Of a DNA stretch of 24,160 nucleotides, positions 7,557-14,039 are shown piece by piece (position 1 is the first letter of the stretch; every line of letters begins with the position of its first letter). Source of the stretch: a virus; IMG/VR virus record IMGVR_UViG_3300021961_011438, positions 1 to 24,160 of that record; one strand, written 5' to 3'. A program made the translations under genes and the position numbers. The notes below the pieces were generated by a model that worked only from the letters and a program-made list of their open reading frames with translations, was not told the origin of the DNA and did no database searches.

Positions 7557-7621
7557 ATCTTACGATATTCTCCCAGAAATGTCAACTATCTGGGAGAATT
7601 ATTTTTCTGAACGTTTGTACT
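7557..7621 (-). promoter_or_regulatory. repeated cassette promoter, copy 1 (drives the gene at 7521)
   Basis: Minus strand: -35 TTGACA (7585-7580), 17-base spacer, -10 TAAGAT (7562-7557). Nine-base arms ATTCTCCCA (7599-7591) and TGGGAGAAT (7575-7567) flank the -35. A GTAC-N4-GTTC box (AGTACAAACGTTCA, 7621-7608) lies upstream. Confidence 0.8.
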
Positions 7622-7640
7622 ACTGATAACTGATAACTGG
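7622..7640. repeat. heptamer tandem repeat, short
   Basis: Two and a half units (ACTGATAACTGATAACTGG) lie between copy 1 of the repeated promoter and the end of the coiled-coil gene. Confidence 0.6.
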
Positions 7641-7643
7641 TAT

Positions 7644-8699
7644 TTAACTAATCTCTATATCATTAGCATCAGCAAAATCGTTAATGTCCATAAACCAGTC
7701 TTCCCAGTCATCGGGGTCAGACAGATTGACTTTATCCATTGACCAGTGTCCTAGCTGTAAATATAGCCCTGCCTTCCACTTATCAGGATATGGATACAAC
7801 TGATTCTCTTTTTCGGTATCAGTAGGGGTGAGGATAAACTGGAGAATATCTTTCCCCCACTTGCCTTTTTTGACGCTATAGAAGCAGGATAAGGCATTAA
7901 TGAGGTCGTCGCACTCCTGCTGGTAGTCAGCAAAGTTCTCAGGGAGTGTAAATTTGGGTCGCTTTTTAGCCGTCCGTTTAGGTTTTGGTTGAGGCTCTGA
8001 TTGATTTTTTAGTTGCTTATTTTCCTGTTCTAATTCGTGGATACGAATGTGTAACTGAGTAACAGATTCGTTTAAGACTGTTATCTGATTTGTTTTTTGT
8101 TGCAGTAGATAAACCGCACATTCTAAATCGTGAACTCGTTGTTTTAGGCTGTCAATCCATGCTTCGTTGTATTCTTTACTCTGTTCTAATTCTTGATTTT
8201 TTTTCTCCAGAATTTCATTTTTTGTTTCTAGTTCCTCAACTAATTCGTTTAGGGTAGAAGCTTCGGTATTTAATCGAGGTGATTGAGGTATTAAACTAAT
8301 AGTCCAATCATCCAGTCCAGAAGACTCAGGTTCACCTAACAGTATATTGACAAGCGCAACTTGTCGTTTTTCAGAAAACGATAACTCGTCATCGGTCTTT
8401 AATTCATTTTCCTGATTTTCTGGAAGGGTGTATTCACAATCATCTAGGTAATCCCAAAGATCGTAACAATTGCGAGACTTGTAATCTTCTTGACTAAAGT
8501 TTTCTAGTGCGTCAAAAAGCTTCTGAGTGTCATAGTCAGCTAAATAAACACCTCGATTTTTAATCGTAACGTAATCGTCATTATCAGTCACTGATAATAT
8601 TCCGTGGTTCCCTTCAAAGTATCTTTGGTTAATTTGATCGAGATTGTTCTCAATACGTTTAATAATTGTCGATCTTTCGTAAAATTCGATGGAAGTCAT
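7644..8699 (-). CDS. coiled-coil accessory protein sharing a domain with its neighbour
   Basis: A 351-residue protein. The start is the ATG at 8699: it follows GAGGACACAAATC, and the upstream ATG at 8762 lies inside the promoter. Residues about 1-95 contain LFDALENFSQEDYKSRNCYD and LWDYLDDCEYT, closely matched in the gene at 8795-9331. Residues about 150-235 are a long coiled coil (leucine heptads, Gln/Glu-rich). A basic PKPKRTAKKRPKF linker is followed by a C-terminal domain of about 100 residues rich in Trp and Asp (WEDWFMDINDFADANDIE). No catalytic motif is recognised. The paired paralogue and separate identical promoters suggest co-regulated early or stress-induced phage proteins, but this is inference. 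Confidence 0.7.
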   Translation of the reverse strand: MTSIEFYERSTIIKRIENNLDQINQRYFEGNHGILSVTDNDDYVTIKNRGVYLADYDTQKLFDALENFSQEDYKSRNCYDLWDYLDDCEYTLPENQENELKTDDELSFSEKRQVALVNILLGEPESSGLDDWTISLIPQSPRLNTEASTLNELVEELETKNEILEKKNQELEQSKEYNEAWIDSLKQRVHDLECAVYLLQQKTNQITVLNESVTQLHIRIHELEQENKQLKNQSEPQPKPKRTAKKRPKFTLPENFADYQQECDDLINALSCFYSVKKGKWGKDILQFILTPTDTEKENQLYPYPDKWKAGLYLQLGHWSMDKVNLSDPDDWEDWFMDINDFADANDIEIS

Positions 8700-8733
8700 G
8701 ATTTGTGTCCTCGTGTTTTGTTTGCCTAGATTT

Positions 8734-8796
8734 ATCTTACAAGATTCTCCCATAAAAGTCAATAGATTGGGAGAATTATTTCTGAACAGGTGTACT
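8734..8796 (-). promoter_or_regulatory. repeated cassette promoter, copy 2 (drives the gene at 8699)
   Basis: Minus strand: -35 TTGACT (8762-8757), 17-base spacer, -10 TAAGAT (8739-8734). Arms ATTCTCCCA (8776-8768) and TGGGAGAAT (8752-8744). Upstream box AGTACACCTGTTCA (8796-8783), which begins at the stop codon of the previous gene. Confidence 0.8.
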
Positions 8797-9331
8797 AATA
8801 TGAGTAATAAAACTCATCTACTTTTTGAGGTGTAATACCAGCATCATAAATGCGTCGGCGAATATCAATTGCGTCACCTTTGGCACTTAATCCGTAAAAT
8901 TTGCATAACTTACGAAGTTCACCCCAAGACAATTTATACAGTCGTCTTTTAAGACGACTGTAATCGTCGTCATACTCCGTTTCCTCGCTGATAGTTTGGC
9001 TGTCTTGTTTTGTAGAGTTTTCTAGAATGCCACTAACTTCTGGAGTATATTCGCAATCTCGAAGGTAATCAAAAAGATCATAGTAGCCGCCGTTGTCAAA
9101 ATCTTCATCGGTATAATTACATAAAGCATCCAAGAGCGACGGAACATGGTATTCAACCCCATCAATTGTCGCCACTAATAAATCGCTCAAGCGATTAACC
9201 GATATTTCTGAATGAAAAGTGGCACTAAAAGAATTGTTTATGATTAATTCCATGCGGGACTCAATTTCTTTAGCAAGTTCACCTACAGTGAGATCGGAGA
9301 ACAATTCATCAAACCATTTATGGTTAGCCAT
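8795..9331 (-). CDS. SAP-domain accessory protein, paralogue of the coiled-coil gene
   Basis: A 178-residue protein with a GAGAGG ribosome binding site before the ATG at 9331. Residues about 60-110 (PSLLDALCNYTDEDFDNGGY then YDLFDYLRDCEYT) match the N-terminal domain of the gene at 7644-8699. The C-terminal 45 residues (LSWGELRKLCKFYGLSAKG then DAIDIRRRIYDAGI) have the helix-extended-helix pattern of a SAP domain, which usually binds DNA or RNA. This suggests a nucleic-acid-bound protein with a shared partner-binding domain. The stop TAG forms part of the next promoter's upstream box, so gene and promoter form a tight cassette. Confidence 0.7.
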   Translation of the reverse strand: MANHKWFDELFSDLTVGELAKEIESRMELIINNSFSATFHSEISVNRLSDLLVATIDGVEYHVPSLLDALCNYTDEDFDNGGYYDLFDYLRDCEYTPEVSGILENSTKQDSQTISEETEYDDDYSRLKRRLYKLSWGELRKLCKFYGLSAKGDAIDIRRRIYDAGITPQKVDEFYYSY

Positions 9332-9364
9332 GTTTAGTACCTCTCGTGTTTTGCTTACATTTCT

Positions 9365-9427
9365 AATGTATCTGATTCTCCCAATAAAGTCAATAGATTG
9401 GGTGAATTATTTTTGAACGTTTGTACT
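9365..9427 (-). promoter_or_regulatory. repeated cassette promoter, copy 3 (drives the gene at 9331)
   Basis: Minus strand: -35 TTGACT (9393-9388), 17-base spacer, -10 TACATT (9370-9365). The arms are ATTCACCCA and TGGGAGAAT, one mismatch from the other copies. Upstream box AGTACAAACGTTCA (9427-9414). Confidence 0.75.
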
Positions 9428-9808
9428 ACTACGTCTTTGTTTGTAGCGTTGATGCTGAGATCGTTTTCTTTTGGGATCAAGTTCTCGGTGTTCCAAACAA
9501 TACCCAGAACTGTTACGGCTATTAAGTGCCGTAAACTTACCTATGGCTAGGCAAGCGACACAGTATTTAGTTTCAGGGATACTTACTTCTACAGAGAAAT
9601 TAATCCCTTTTATCTTAGGCTGTTTATCACAGATTAAAGCCACTCTTGTTAAGGCTATGCCAGATAGAGAGTAATCTTGTAATTTAATTAAGTTAGTGTC
9701 GATATTGTCGATATTGTCGATTTTTTGAACAGAAGATTTTAAAACTTCAAAATCTTCTGACTTGAGAGATAGGATTAGGATCATCGTAGTATTTATTGGT
9801 GTTAACAT
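9407..9808 (-). CDS. hypothetical protein with a CxxC...CxxH zinc-ribbon-like motif
   Basis: A 133-residue frame. The C-terminal half holds YCVACLAIGKFTALNSRNSS and GYCLEHRELDPKRKRSQ: Cys-x2-Cys, then Cys-x2-His about 20 residues later, then a basic tail. That pattern resembles a small zinc-binding module as in HNH-type or phage zinc-ribbon proteins. The N-terminal part contains a repeat from a nine-base tandem (GTCGATATT, 9699-9722) giving IDNIDNID. The start is uncertain: a hairpin sits directly before the ATG at 9808, and a second ATG lies at 9784. Its 3' end runs through promoter copy 3, whereas most cassette genes stop at its edge, so a shift or extension at the 3' end is possible. Confidence 0.5.
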   Translation of the reverse strand: MLTPINTTMILILSLKSEDFEVLKSSVQKIDNIDNIDTNLIKLQDYSLSGIALTRVALICDKQPKIKGINFSVEVSIPETKYCVACLAIGKFTALNSRNSSGYCLEHRELDPKRKRSQHQRYKQRRSSTNVQK

Positions 9809-9809
9809 G

Positions 9810-9831
9810 AAACGGGGAATTATCCCCGTTT
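9810..9831. terminator. bidirectional hairpin terminator
   Basis: Perfect eight-base arms AAACGGGG and CCCCGTTT with a six-base loop, followed by a short T-run on both strands. It separates the frameshifted gene from the zinc-ribbon-like gene. Confidence 0.6.
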
Positions 9832-9837
9832 TGACTT

Positions 9838-10221
9838 ACCAAATGCTGTAAAAGTGATAACCACCTTTTATGGCCTCTACGCCGCTAAAATGGGCGTTAT
9901 TGTGTTTGTAAGCGTCGTATATTTCTTTTTCCGTCGGCAACTCTAGAGACAAATCAACTAAAGCCGTCACACTGTACAGCGTGTCGTGGCATCCGTGGCT
10001 AAACTCCCCGCAGGAACCATAACCAGTTCCGAGACATAGATAGTGGTGTAGTCTAAAATGTCGTGGTGAATATGTCCGTGTTTTGCCTGAATAGCTTTTG
10101 CTATAAAACTAGCAATCGTGTGACTTCCCCAATGCCATCCGTGATTGCCAATATAGCCATCTTCGTAGATACGAAGTTCTTTTGCTTTAAACTTCTTAAA
10201 CCCGACTTGTTCTGTGTTCAT
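9838..10221 (-). pseudogene. frameshifted hypothetical gene
   Basis: From the ATG at 10221, preceded by AGGAGG, the frame reads sensibly (MNTEQVGFKKFKAKELRIYE, then GYIGNHGWHWGSHTIASFI) through about residue 58. It then ends in an unlikely tail at a TGA (9967). In the -1 frame a coding-like stretch starts at about 10050 and continues to a TAA near 9838: LCLGTGYGSCGEFSHGCHD, then VDLSLELPTEKEIYDAYK and GGYHFYSIW. Joining the two gives one protein of about 125 residues, so the gene carries an indel near 10030-10060. No family is recognised. I see no slippery heptamer at the junction, so a mutation or sequencing error is more likely than programmed frameshifting. Confidence 0.55.
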
Positions 10222-10276
10222 GGTATCCTCCTAAATAATAAATTAAATTAAGCAGTTTACTGACTTGCTTGGGTGA

Positions 10277-10630
10277 CTAAAATTTAAAAGTGATAAATTG
10301 TTCTAAGTGTTTGTTTTCCAAATCACGGAACTGTATTTGCTGTAAAGCGATATTCTCCGCTTCTTTATCAATCACAAAAGCGTTAATCATCTCGATGTCG
10401 GGAGATTTCTGATTAGCGATAACAGAAGCATAATATTCTAAATCTCCACTGATAATGTCATAGCGTTCACCAACTTTTTTATTATCAGCTTTTTTGAGGA
10501 TAACAGGGCGAATAAGTCCACCCATTTCAATAATAAGATTGGCTAAATTATCTAATTTAGTTTCGGAGAAGGTTTCTCTGGGAAGGGAAGGATTAATATC
10601 AGTAATATCAACTTGTAAAAATTTCCACAT
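10277..10630 (-). CDS. ParB/Srx-fold nuclease-like domain protein
   Basis: A 117-residue protein with the ParB N-terminal pattern: LQVDITDINPS, a helix LDNLANLIIEMGGLIRPVIL, then YDIISGDLEYYASVIA in the place of the usual GERR-x-RA motif. The family's Arg pair is replaced by Asp-Leu-Glu, so CTP or nuclease function is doubtful. There is no HTH or C-terminal dimer domain, so it is a stand-alone ParB-like domain as found in phages, not a complete partition protein. Promoter copy 4 lies upstream, and CAGGAGTTAAATAA serves as the ribosome binding site. Possible roles are DNA binding or modification; partition is less likely. Confidence 0.65.
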   Translation of the reverse strand: MWKFLQVDITDINPSLPRETFSETKLDNLANLIIEMGGLIRPVILKKADNKKVGERYDIISGDLEYYASVIANQKSPDIEMINAFVIDKEAENIALQQIQFRDLENKHLEQFITFKF

Positions 10631-10663
10631 TTATTTAACTCCTGAAATTGTGTGTCTAGACTT

Positions 10664-10726
10664 ATCTTACAATATTCTCCCAAAAATGTCAACTATTTGG
10701 GAGAATTATTTTTGAACGTTTGTACT
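10664..10726 (-). promoter_or_regulatory. repeated cassette promoter, copy 4 (drives the ParB-like gene)
   Basis: Minus strand: -35 TTGACA (10692-10687), 17-base spacer, -10 TAAGAT (10669-10664). The arms extend to 11 bases here (ATTCTCCCAAA / TTTGGGAGAAT). Upstream box AGTACAAACGTTCA (10726-10713). Confidence 0.8.
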
Positions 10727-11528
10727 ATTCAACGTTAAGCTCTTCTACAAGTTTGACGTATTCCTCGTACGTCGCTGAAAACCAATTGTCTCCAGCCATT
10801 TTTTCGACAAGATAGCAAGCATAAAGGGGCATTCCAGATTCTCGCATTTTTTTTGCAAGAGACCAAATCAGGCACGCCATGTCATTGTCGTCATCACCTA
10901 AAAACTTATCTCCGTCAAACCAGTCAGGAAACATTGGCTTAACTAATGCAATTTGTTCGGCTGTTACAACAGGCAGTTGAATTACATTTGATTTATTTTT
11001 AACTTCAGGTGTAGTTACTGTTGTAATTGCAGGTTTAGCGTTAACAGGCAATTGAATTACATTTGATTTATTTTCAGATTCGGATGCAGTTACTAGATCA
11101 GACAAAGCGGTATCAACCACGGGTTTATTGATAATTTCTGGACTTTTTAATCGAGAGTCCTTTTTCTGCTCATAATATCCGTCAGGAAGTATACTAAAAT
11201 ACTCATTGTCGGCAATTTTTGCAGTAATCTTCCAATCGTCCCCAGACATTTCTTTTATCTCTTGTAAATTAGATCTATAATCGGCATTCTCTACTTGAAT
11301 TACTGTATTGTTAGGATCGACGTAATCAATGTATCCTTTGTAATTATGATACTTTTTAGCAACTGCTTTAACTTCTGACATGGTATAGGAAGAACCGACT
11401 ATAGCTGCAACAGTAACAATGATCAACGAACCTGTTTTAGATTTGCCCATTCTGCAAGTCTTTACAGAAAACTTTAATTCTGGGAATGTTTGAGATAGTT
11501 CTTTTTTGAGTTGGTGTGATTTAGCCAT
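10725..11528 (-). CDS. LPD29-like N-terminal domain protein with internal KSNVIQLPV repeats
   Basis: A 267-residue protein. Residues about 5-75 (LKKELSQTFPELKFSVKT, then YTMSEVKAVAKKYHNYKGY) resemble LPD29, a domain found in large polyvalent phage/plasmid proteins, and match the start of the next gene upstream. The middle is a low-complexity linker with KSNVIQLPV twice (about residues 155 and 180). The C-terminal 80 residues (MFPDWFDGDKFLGDDDNDMA then LIWSLAKKMRESGMPLYACY) form a helical, acidic domain. The ATG follows ACGAGGACACAAACC. It has its own copy of the repeated promoter. Function is unknown; the sequence suggests a nucleoid- or defence-related phage accessory protein. Confidence 0.65.
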   Translation of the reverse strand: MAKSHQLKKELSQTFPELKFSVKTCRMGKSKTGSLIIVTVAAIVGSSYTMSEVKAVAKKYHNYKGYIDYVDPNNTVIQVENADYRSNLQEIKEMSGDDWKITAKIADNEYFSILPDGYYEQKKDSRLKSPEIINKPVVDTALSDLVTASESENKSNVIQLPVNAKPAITTVTTPEVKNKSNVIQLPVVTAEQIALVKPMFPDWFDGDKFLGDDDNDMACLIWSLAKKMRESGMPLYACYLVEKMAGDNWFSATYEEYVKLVEELNVE

Positions 11529-11564
11529 GGTTTGTGTCCTCGTGTGTTTTGTTTGTCTAGATTT

Positions 11565-11628
11565 ATCTTACGATATTCTCCCAATAAAGTCAAGTATATG
11601 GGAGAATCTTTTTTTGAACAGGTGTACT
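11565..11628 (-). promoter_or_regulatory. repeated cassette promoter, copy 5 (drives the gene at 11528)
   Basis: Minus strand: -35 TTGACT (11593-11588), 17-base spacer, -10 TAAGAT (11570-11565). The arms are ATTCTCCCA and TGGGAGAAT. Upstream box AGTACACCTGTTCA (11628-11615) overlaps the stop TAG of the gene ahead. Confidence 0.8.
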
Positions 11629-12454
11629 AGGCGGCTAAAAGGATAGAACCGATGTACTCACAGACAGAATGAACCTTAGAAGTTTGGTTTTGTTTTAAAT
11701 TCTTAATTGTTTTTGCGCGTCTATATTGATTGTAGTAATCGTTAATGTCTGGTATCTCAAAAGAGAGATTTAACGCTAGTTCGCCAGTTTCGGACTTAAG
11801 GACTATTTGTTTGTCGGTAATCTCAATTTGAGCGTCCTTAAATTTAGACTCAAGGAATTTGATTGTTGTTTTTTCTGGTTTTTTACAAAACTCGTCTTTT
11901 TTAATCACGGGAGCATCAACTGATTTTAATTGGCTGATTTCCTTCTTAACTTCTACTGGTTTCTTTTGAATTGGTTCTGATTGTTCAATACCTGATTCTA
12001 TTTTTAAGATTTCTAAAACTAATTTAGCTTTATTCCGATTACCTTTGGTAATCGATAATTGGGCATTTAGGCGAGTTAGTTTAATCTGTAGTTTAGCTAT
12101 TTTGTTTTGCGGGGTAACTTCTTTGACTGTTCTAACTACAGTGTTATCGATGGCTTCTTCTTTGGTTTCTTGAATTGTTTCAATTACAGGGTTATCAATT
12201 TCTTCTTTGGTTTCTTCATCAGCATTGACAATAACATTAGTGTCACCAGTAACTGTTTGCCAATCCCAGTTGTGATATTTATTAGTGATTTCTTTTATCT
12301 CCGCTATTGTATAATCAGAATCTTTTAATCCTTTGATAGTTACTGCAATTTCAGTAATATTACCTTTACAAACCATTTTGGTTTTTACAGAAAACTTCAG
12401 TCCCGAAAATGCTTGAGTTAATTCCTTTTTTAATTCTTGTCCTTTGGTAGTCAT
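11627..12454 (-). CDS. LPD29-like N-terminal domain protein, paralogue of the next cassette
   Basis: A 275-residue protein. Residues 1-70 (ELKKELTQAFSGLKFSVKTK, then YTIAEIKEITNKYHNW) align with the gene at 10725-11528. A Glu/Thr-rich linker (about 85-110) follows, then a basic helical part (IAKLQIKLTRLNAQLSITK) and a C-terminal domain ending YYNQYRRAKTIKNL...VCEYIGSILLAA. The two paralogues share only the N-terminal domain and differ completely beyond it, which suggests domain shuffling behind a common N-terminus. The ATG at 12454 follows AAGGATCAAGACA. Promoter copy 6 precedes it. No enzyme motif is seen. Confidence 0.65.
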   Translation of the reverse strand: MTTKGQELKKELTQAFSGLKFSVKTKMVCKGNITEIAVTIKGLKDSDYTIAEIKEITNKYHNWDWQTVTGDTNVIVNADEETKEEIDNPVIETIQETKEEAIDNTVVRTVKEVTPQNKIAKLQIKLTRLNAQLSITKGNRNKAKLVLEILKIESGIEQSEPIQKKPVEVKKEISQLKSVDAPVIKKDEFCKKPEKTTIKFLESKFKDAQIEITDKQIVLKSETGELALNLSFEIPDINDYYNQYRRAKTIKNLKQNQTSKVHSVCEYIGSILLAA

Positions 12455-12488
12455 TGTCTTGATCCTTGCGTGTTTTGCTTACATTTTT

Positions 12489-12551
12489 ATTATGGATCGT
12501 TCTCCCAATAAAGTCAACTATCTGGGATAATCTTTTTTGAACGTTTGTACT
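12489..12551 (-). promoter_or_regulatory. repeated cassette promoter, copy 6 (drives the gene at 12454)
   Basis: Minus strand: -35 TTGACT (12517-12512), 17-base spacer, -10 CATAAT (12494-12489). The arms are weaker (ATTATCCCA / TGGGAGAAC). Upstream box AGTACAAACGTTCA (12551-12538). This is the first copy of the array in transcription order. Confidence 0.75.
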
Positions 12552-13016
12552 AAGTATATTTACTCGTTATCATTGTAGATAGATTGTAGATAGGGTGATC
12601 GACAACCGAAACCGTTACCCCGTAAAGGTTCTAGACTTTGTAGATAATGTCAATGCACTATAGAGGAAAAAAGAAGAAAGATAGAACAATAAACCAGACT
12701 GGACAATAAAAAACCGCAAGAGATAAACAAAGTCAACAGTAAAGCTGTTAGTTTGTATCTCGATTGTAGATAAGGTTATCTACAATCGAAAACCTTACAG
12801 GGTATAGGTTTCGAGGTTTGTTTATCTTGTCGATACTCTATACAGGGAAGAGAAAAGATAGAGAGAGATAAACGAACTGGACAATAAGAAAAGGATAAAA
12901 AATCTTGGCACGGGAAAATAGATCAACAATATAAACAAAGTCTAGAATCTATATATATCAATGCTTTTCAATGTTGATCACCTTATCTACAATCTATTTA
13001 CAAACCAACAAACTAT
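12552..13016. repeat. noncoding AT-rich region: degenerate 180-bp tandem duplication plus palindromic element
   Basis: No gene is supported here. Two related blocks (about 12565-12745 and 12755-12930) each contain GATTGTAGATA-RGGTNATCNACAA, then an AAACC/AGGTT part, then ACTGGACAATAA. The second block holds a perfect 28-base palindrome at 12761-12788 with 13-base arms CGATTGTAGATAA. A third element at 12925-13013 has AACAATATAAACAAAG, TATATATATCAA and CTACAATCTATTTACAA. It recurs in the same internal order at 13919-14003 and, inverted, at 23827-23912 and 23960-24085. It resembles replication-origin or segregation DNA rather than a gene. Confidence 0.6.
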
Positions 13017-13044
13017 AAACCCCCTATGAGTCCATAGGGGGTTT
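13017..13044. terminator. bidirectional intrinsic terminator
   Basis: Twelve-base perfect arms AAACCCCCTATG and CATAGGGGGTTT around a four-base loop, placed downstream of the antirepressor-like gene (minus strand). The A/T-rich flanks serve both directions. Confidence 0.75.
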
Positions 13045-13062
13045 ATATGGGTTTAGGTATTT

Positions 13063-13767
13063 TTACCGTTTTTTATCGTTCCGCATAAGCATTCGACCGC
13101 CTCGCCATCCCCGTGCTTTTTCCCGTTCGGTTTCGAGTAGGTTGAATTTGGCTATGTCTCGCTCTTTTTCGGCGTGTAGCTCTTCGATAACCAGACGCTT
13201 ATAGTCAATCATTGAGTTTTTACTGCTAAAGTCAGCGATCATAGTCTTTTGAGTTTTGATCAACTCCTCTAGTATTTGCTTTTCTTCGCTTAGTTTGACG
13301 ATTTGGCTCTCAAGTTGCCTTACTTCTGTAATTGCCTCGCTCTTGACGCGAAAACCAGCTAAGGTGTGAAGGAATAATCGGACTCCTAACTTAAGCACTT
13401 GAGAGGTTAACTCAGGATTATCCTTTGGCAACCACTTACAGATTAGGTCTTCTGGGATTAAATAAACCCCTTGCAACCCGCCCTCTGTTTGAATTTGAGC
13501 CTGCTTTAGTAATCCTAAGCCTAACCCTTTTGTGTTACCCCCTTGTAATCCGCTCCCTGCCTGAATTTGAGGGTGATTTGGAGATTCAGAAGTTACCCCC
13601 TTGCCATCTTCTTTAGACAGCCGGTTTAATCGCATAATGATGGCGTTGTGACTTTTCCCAGACATCCGTGCGTATCCCTTGATCGATGCGAAGCTTTCAC
13701 CAGTCTGGGTATCGATTATCAGTTCAATACCATCTTGATCAAATCGTTGTAAACTAGAAACAGCCAT
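13063..13767 (-). CDS. antirepressor-like protein, paralogue of the gene at 22537
   Basis: A 234-residue protein. The first 45 residues (SSLQRFDQDGIELIIDTQTG then ESFASIKGYARMSGKSHNAI) are almost identical to those of the gene at 22537-23217. They resemble the helix-turn-helix/BRO-type start of cyanobacterial plasmid and phage regulators. A central Gly/Gln-rich region contains an internal duplication (HPQIQAGSGLQGG and KQAQIQTEGGLQG). After a helical segment, residues about 150-215 are a coiled coil, and the basic C-terminus reads GWRGGRMLMRNDKKR. AAGGAGTCAAT precedes the ATG. The promoter has an extended -10 and a 5' hairpin like the paralogue's. It may bind DNA as an antirepressor or replication-related regulator. 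Confidence 0.65.
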   Translation of the reverse strand: MAVSSLQRFDQDGIELIIDTQTGESFASIKGYARMSGKSHNAIIMRLNRLSKEDGKGVTSESPNHPQIQAGSGLQGGNTKGLGLGLLKQAQIQTEGGLQGVYLIPEDLICKWLPKDNPELTSQVLKLGVRLFLHTLAGFRVKSEAITEVRQLESQIVKLSEEKQILEELIKTQKTMIADFSSKNSMIDYKRLVIEELHAEKERDIAKFNLLETEREKARGWRGGRMLMRNDKKR

Positions 13768-13789
13768 ATTGACTCCTTATTAGTCTTAT

Positions 13790-13834
13790 TGGTTAGTCCC
13801 TCGCGTCAACGAGGGCATATTAGTATTGTACCAC
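13790..13834 (-). promoter_or_regulatory. extended -10 promoter with 5'-end hairpin
   Basis: Minus strand: TGGTACAAT (extended -10, hexamer 13830-13825), nine bases, then the hairpin CCCTCG-loop-CGAGGG (13815-13798), then ACTAACCA. The same layout with compensatory stem changes precedes the paralogue at 22537. Confidence 0.65.
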
Positions 13835-13849
13835 TTTAAATAATTAATT

Positions 13850-13883
13850 ATTCCCCAATACAGAATTTTCTGTATTGGGGAAT
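13850..13883. repeat. perfect 34-bp palindrome
   Basis: Sixteen-base arms ATTCCCCAATACAGAA and their exact complement around a central TT. It lies upstream of the antirepressor-like gene. No T-run follows, so an operator or replication structure is more likely than a terminator. Confidence 0.7.
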
Positions 13884-13918
13884 CTGGACACAGAAAAAAC
13901 GAGAATCAGGAAACCTAT

Positions 13919-14003
13919 TAACAAAGATAACAAACTAATAAAACCTATATATATCAATACTTTTCACTGTCAATACCCTTGCTAACAATCTGGTAACAAT
14001 ATT
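13919..14003. repeat. AT-rich palindromic repeat element, copy
   Basis: Contains AACAAAG, TATATATATCAATAC, CTTTTCACTGTCAATACCC and GCTAACAATCTGGTAACAA in the same order as the element at 12925-13013. It lies just before the terminator of the next operon. Confidence 0.6.
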
Positions 14004-14007
14004 AACT

Positions 14008-14037
14008 AAAAACCCGTCAATCAGTTGACGGGTTTTT
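14008..14037. terminator. intrinsic terminator
   Basis: Arms AACCCGTCAA and TTGACGGGTT with loop TCAG and T-runs on both sides. It lies directly behind the stop codon of the HTH gene (minus strand). Confidence 0.8.
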
Positions 14038-14039
14038 AG

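Noticed and set aside
8700-8762. Upstream ATG extension of the coiled-coil gene (to 8762)
   Set aside because: The extension covers the -10, spacer and -35 of promoter copy 2, and the ATG at 8699 has the conserved ribosome binding site.
10277-10630. Chromosome/plasmid partition ParB
   Set aside because: It lacks the HTH and C-terminal domains and the Arg-rich motif, has no ParA gene beside it, and no parS-type TGTTTCACGTGAAACA site is visible.
12552-13016. Short ORFs in the AT-rich repeat region
   Set aside because: The frames are short, without ribosome binding sites, and are explained by the repeat blocks and palindromes.
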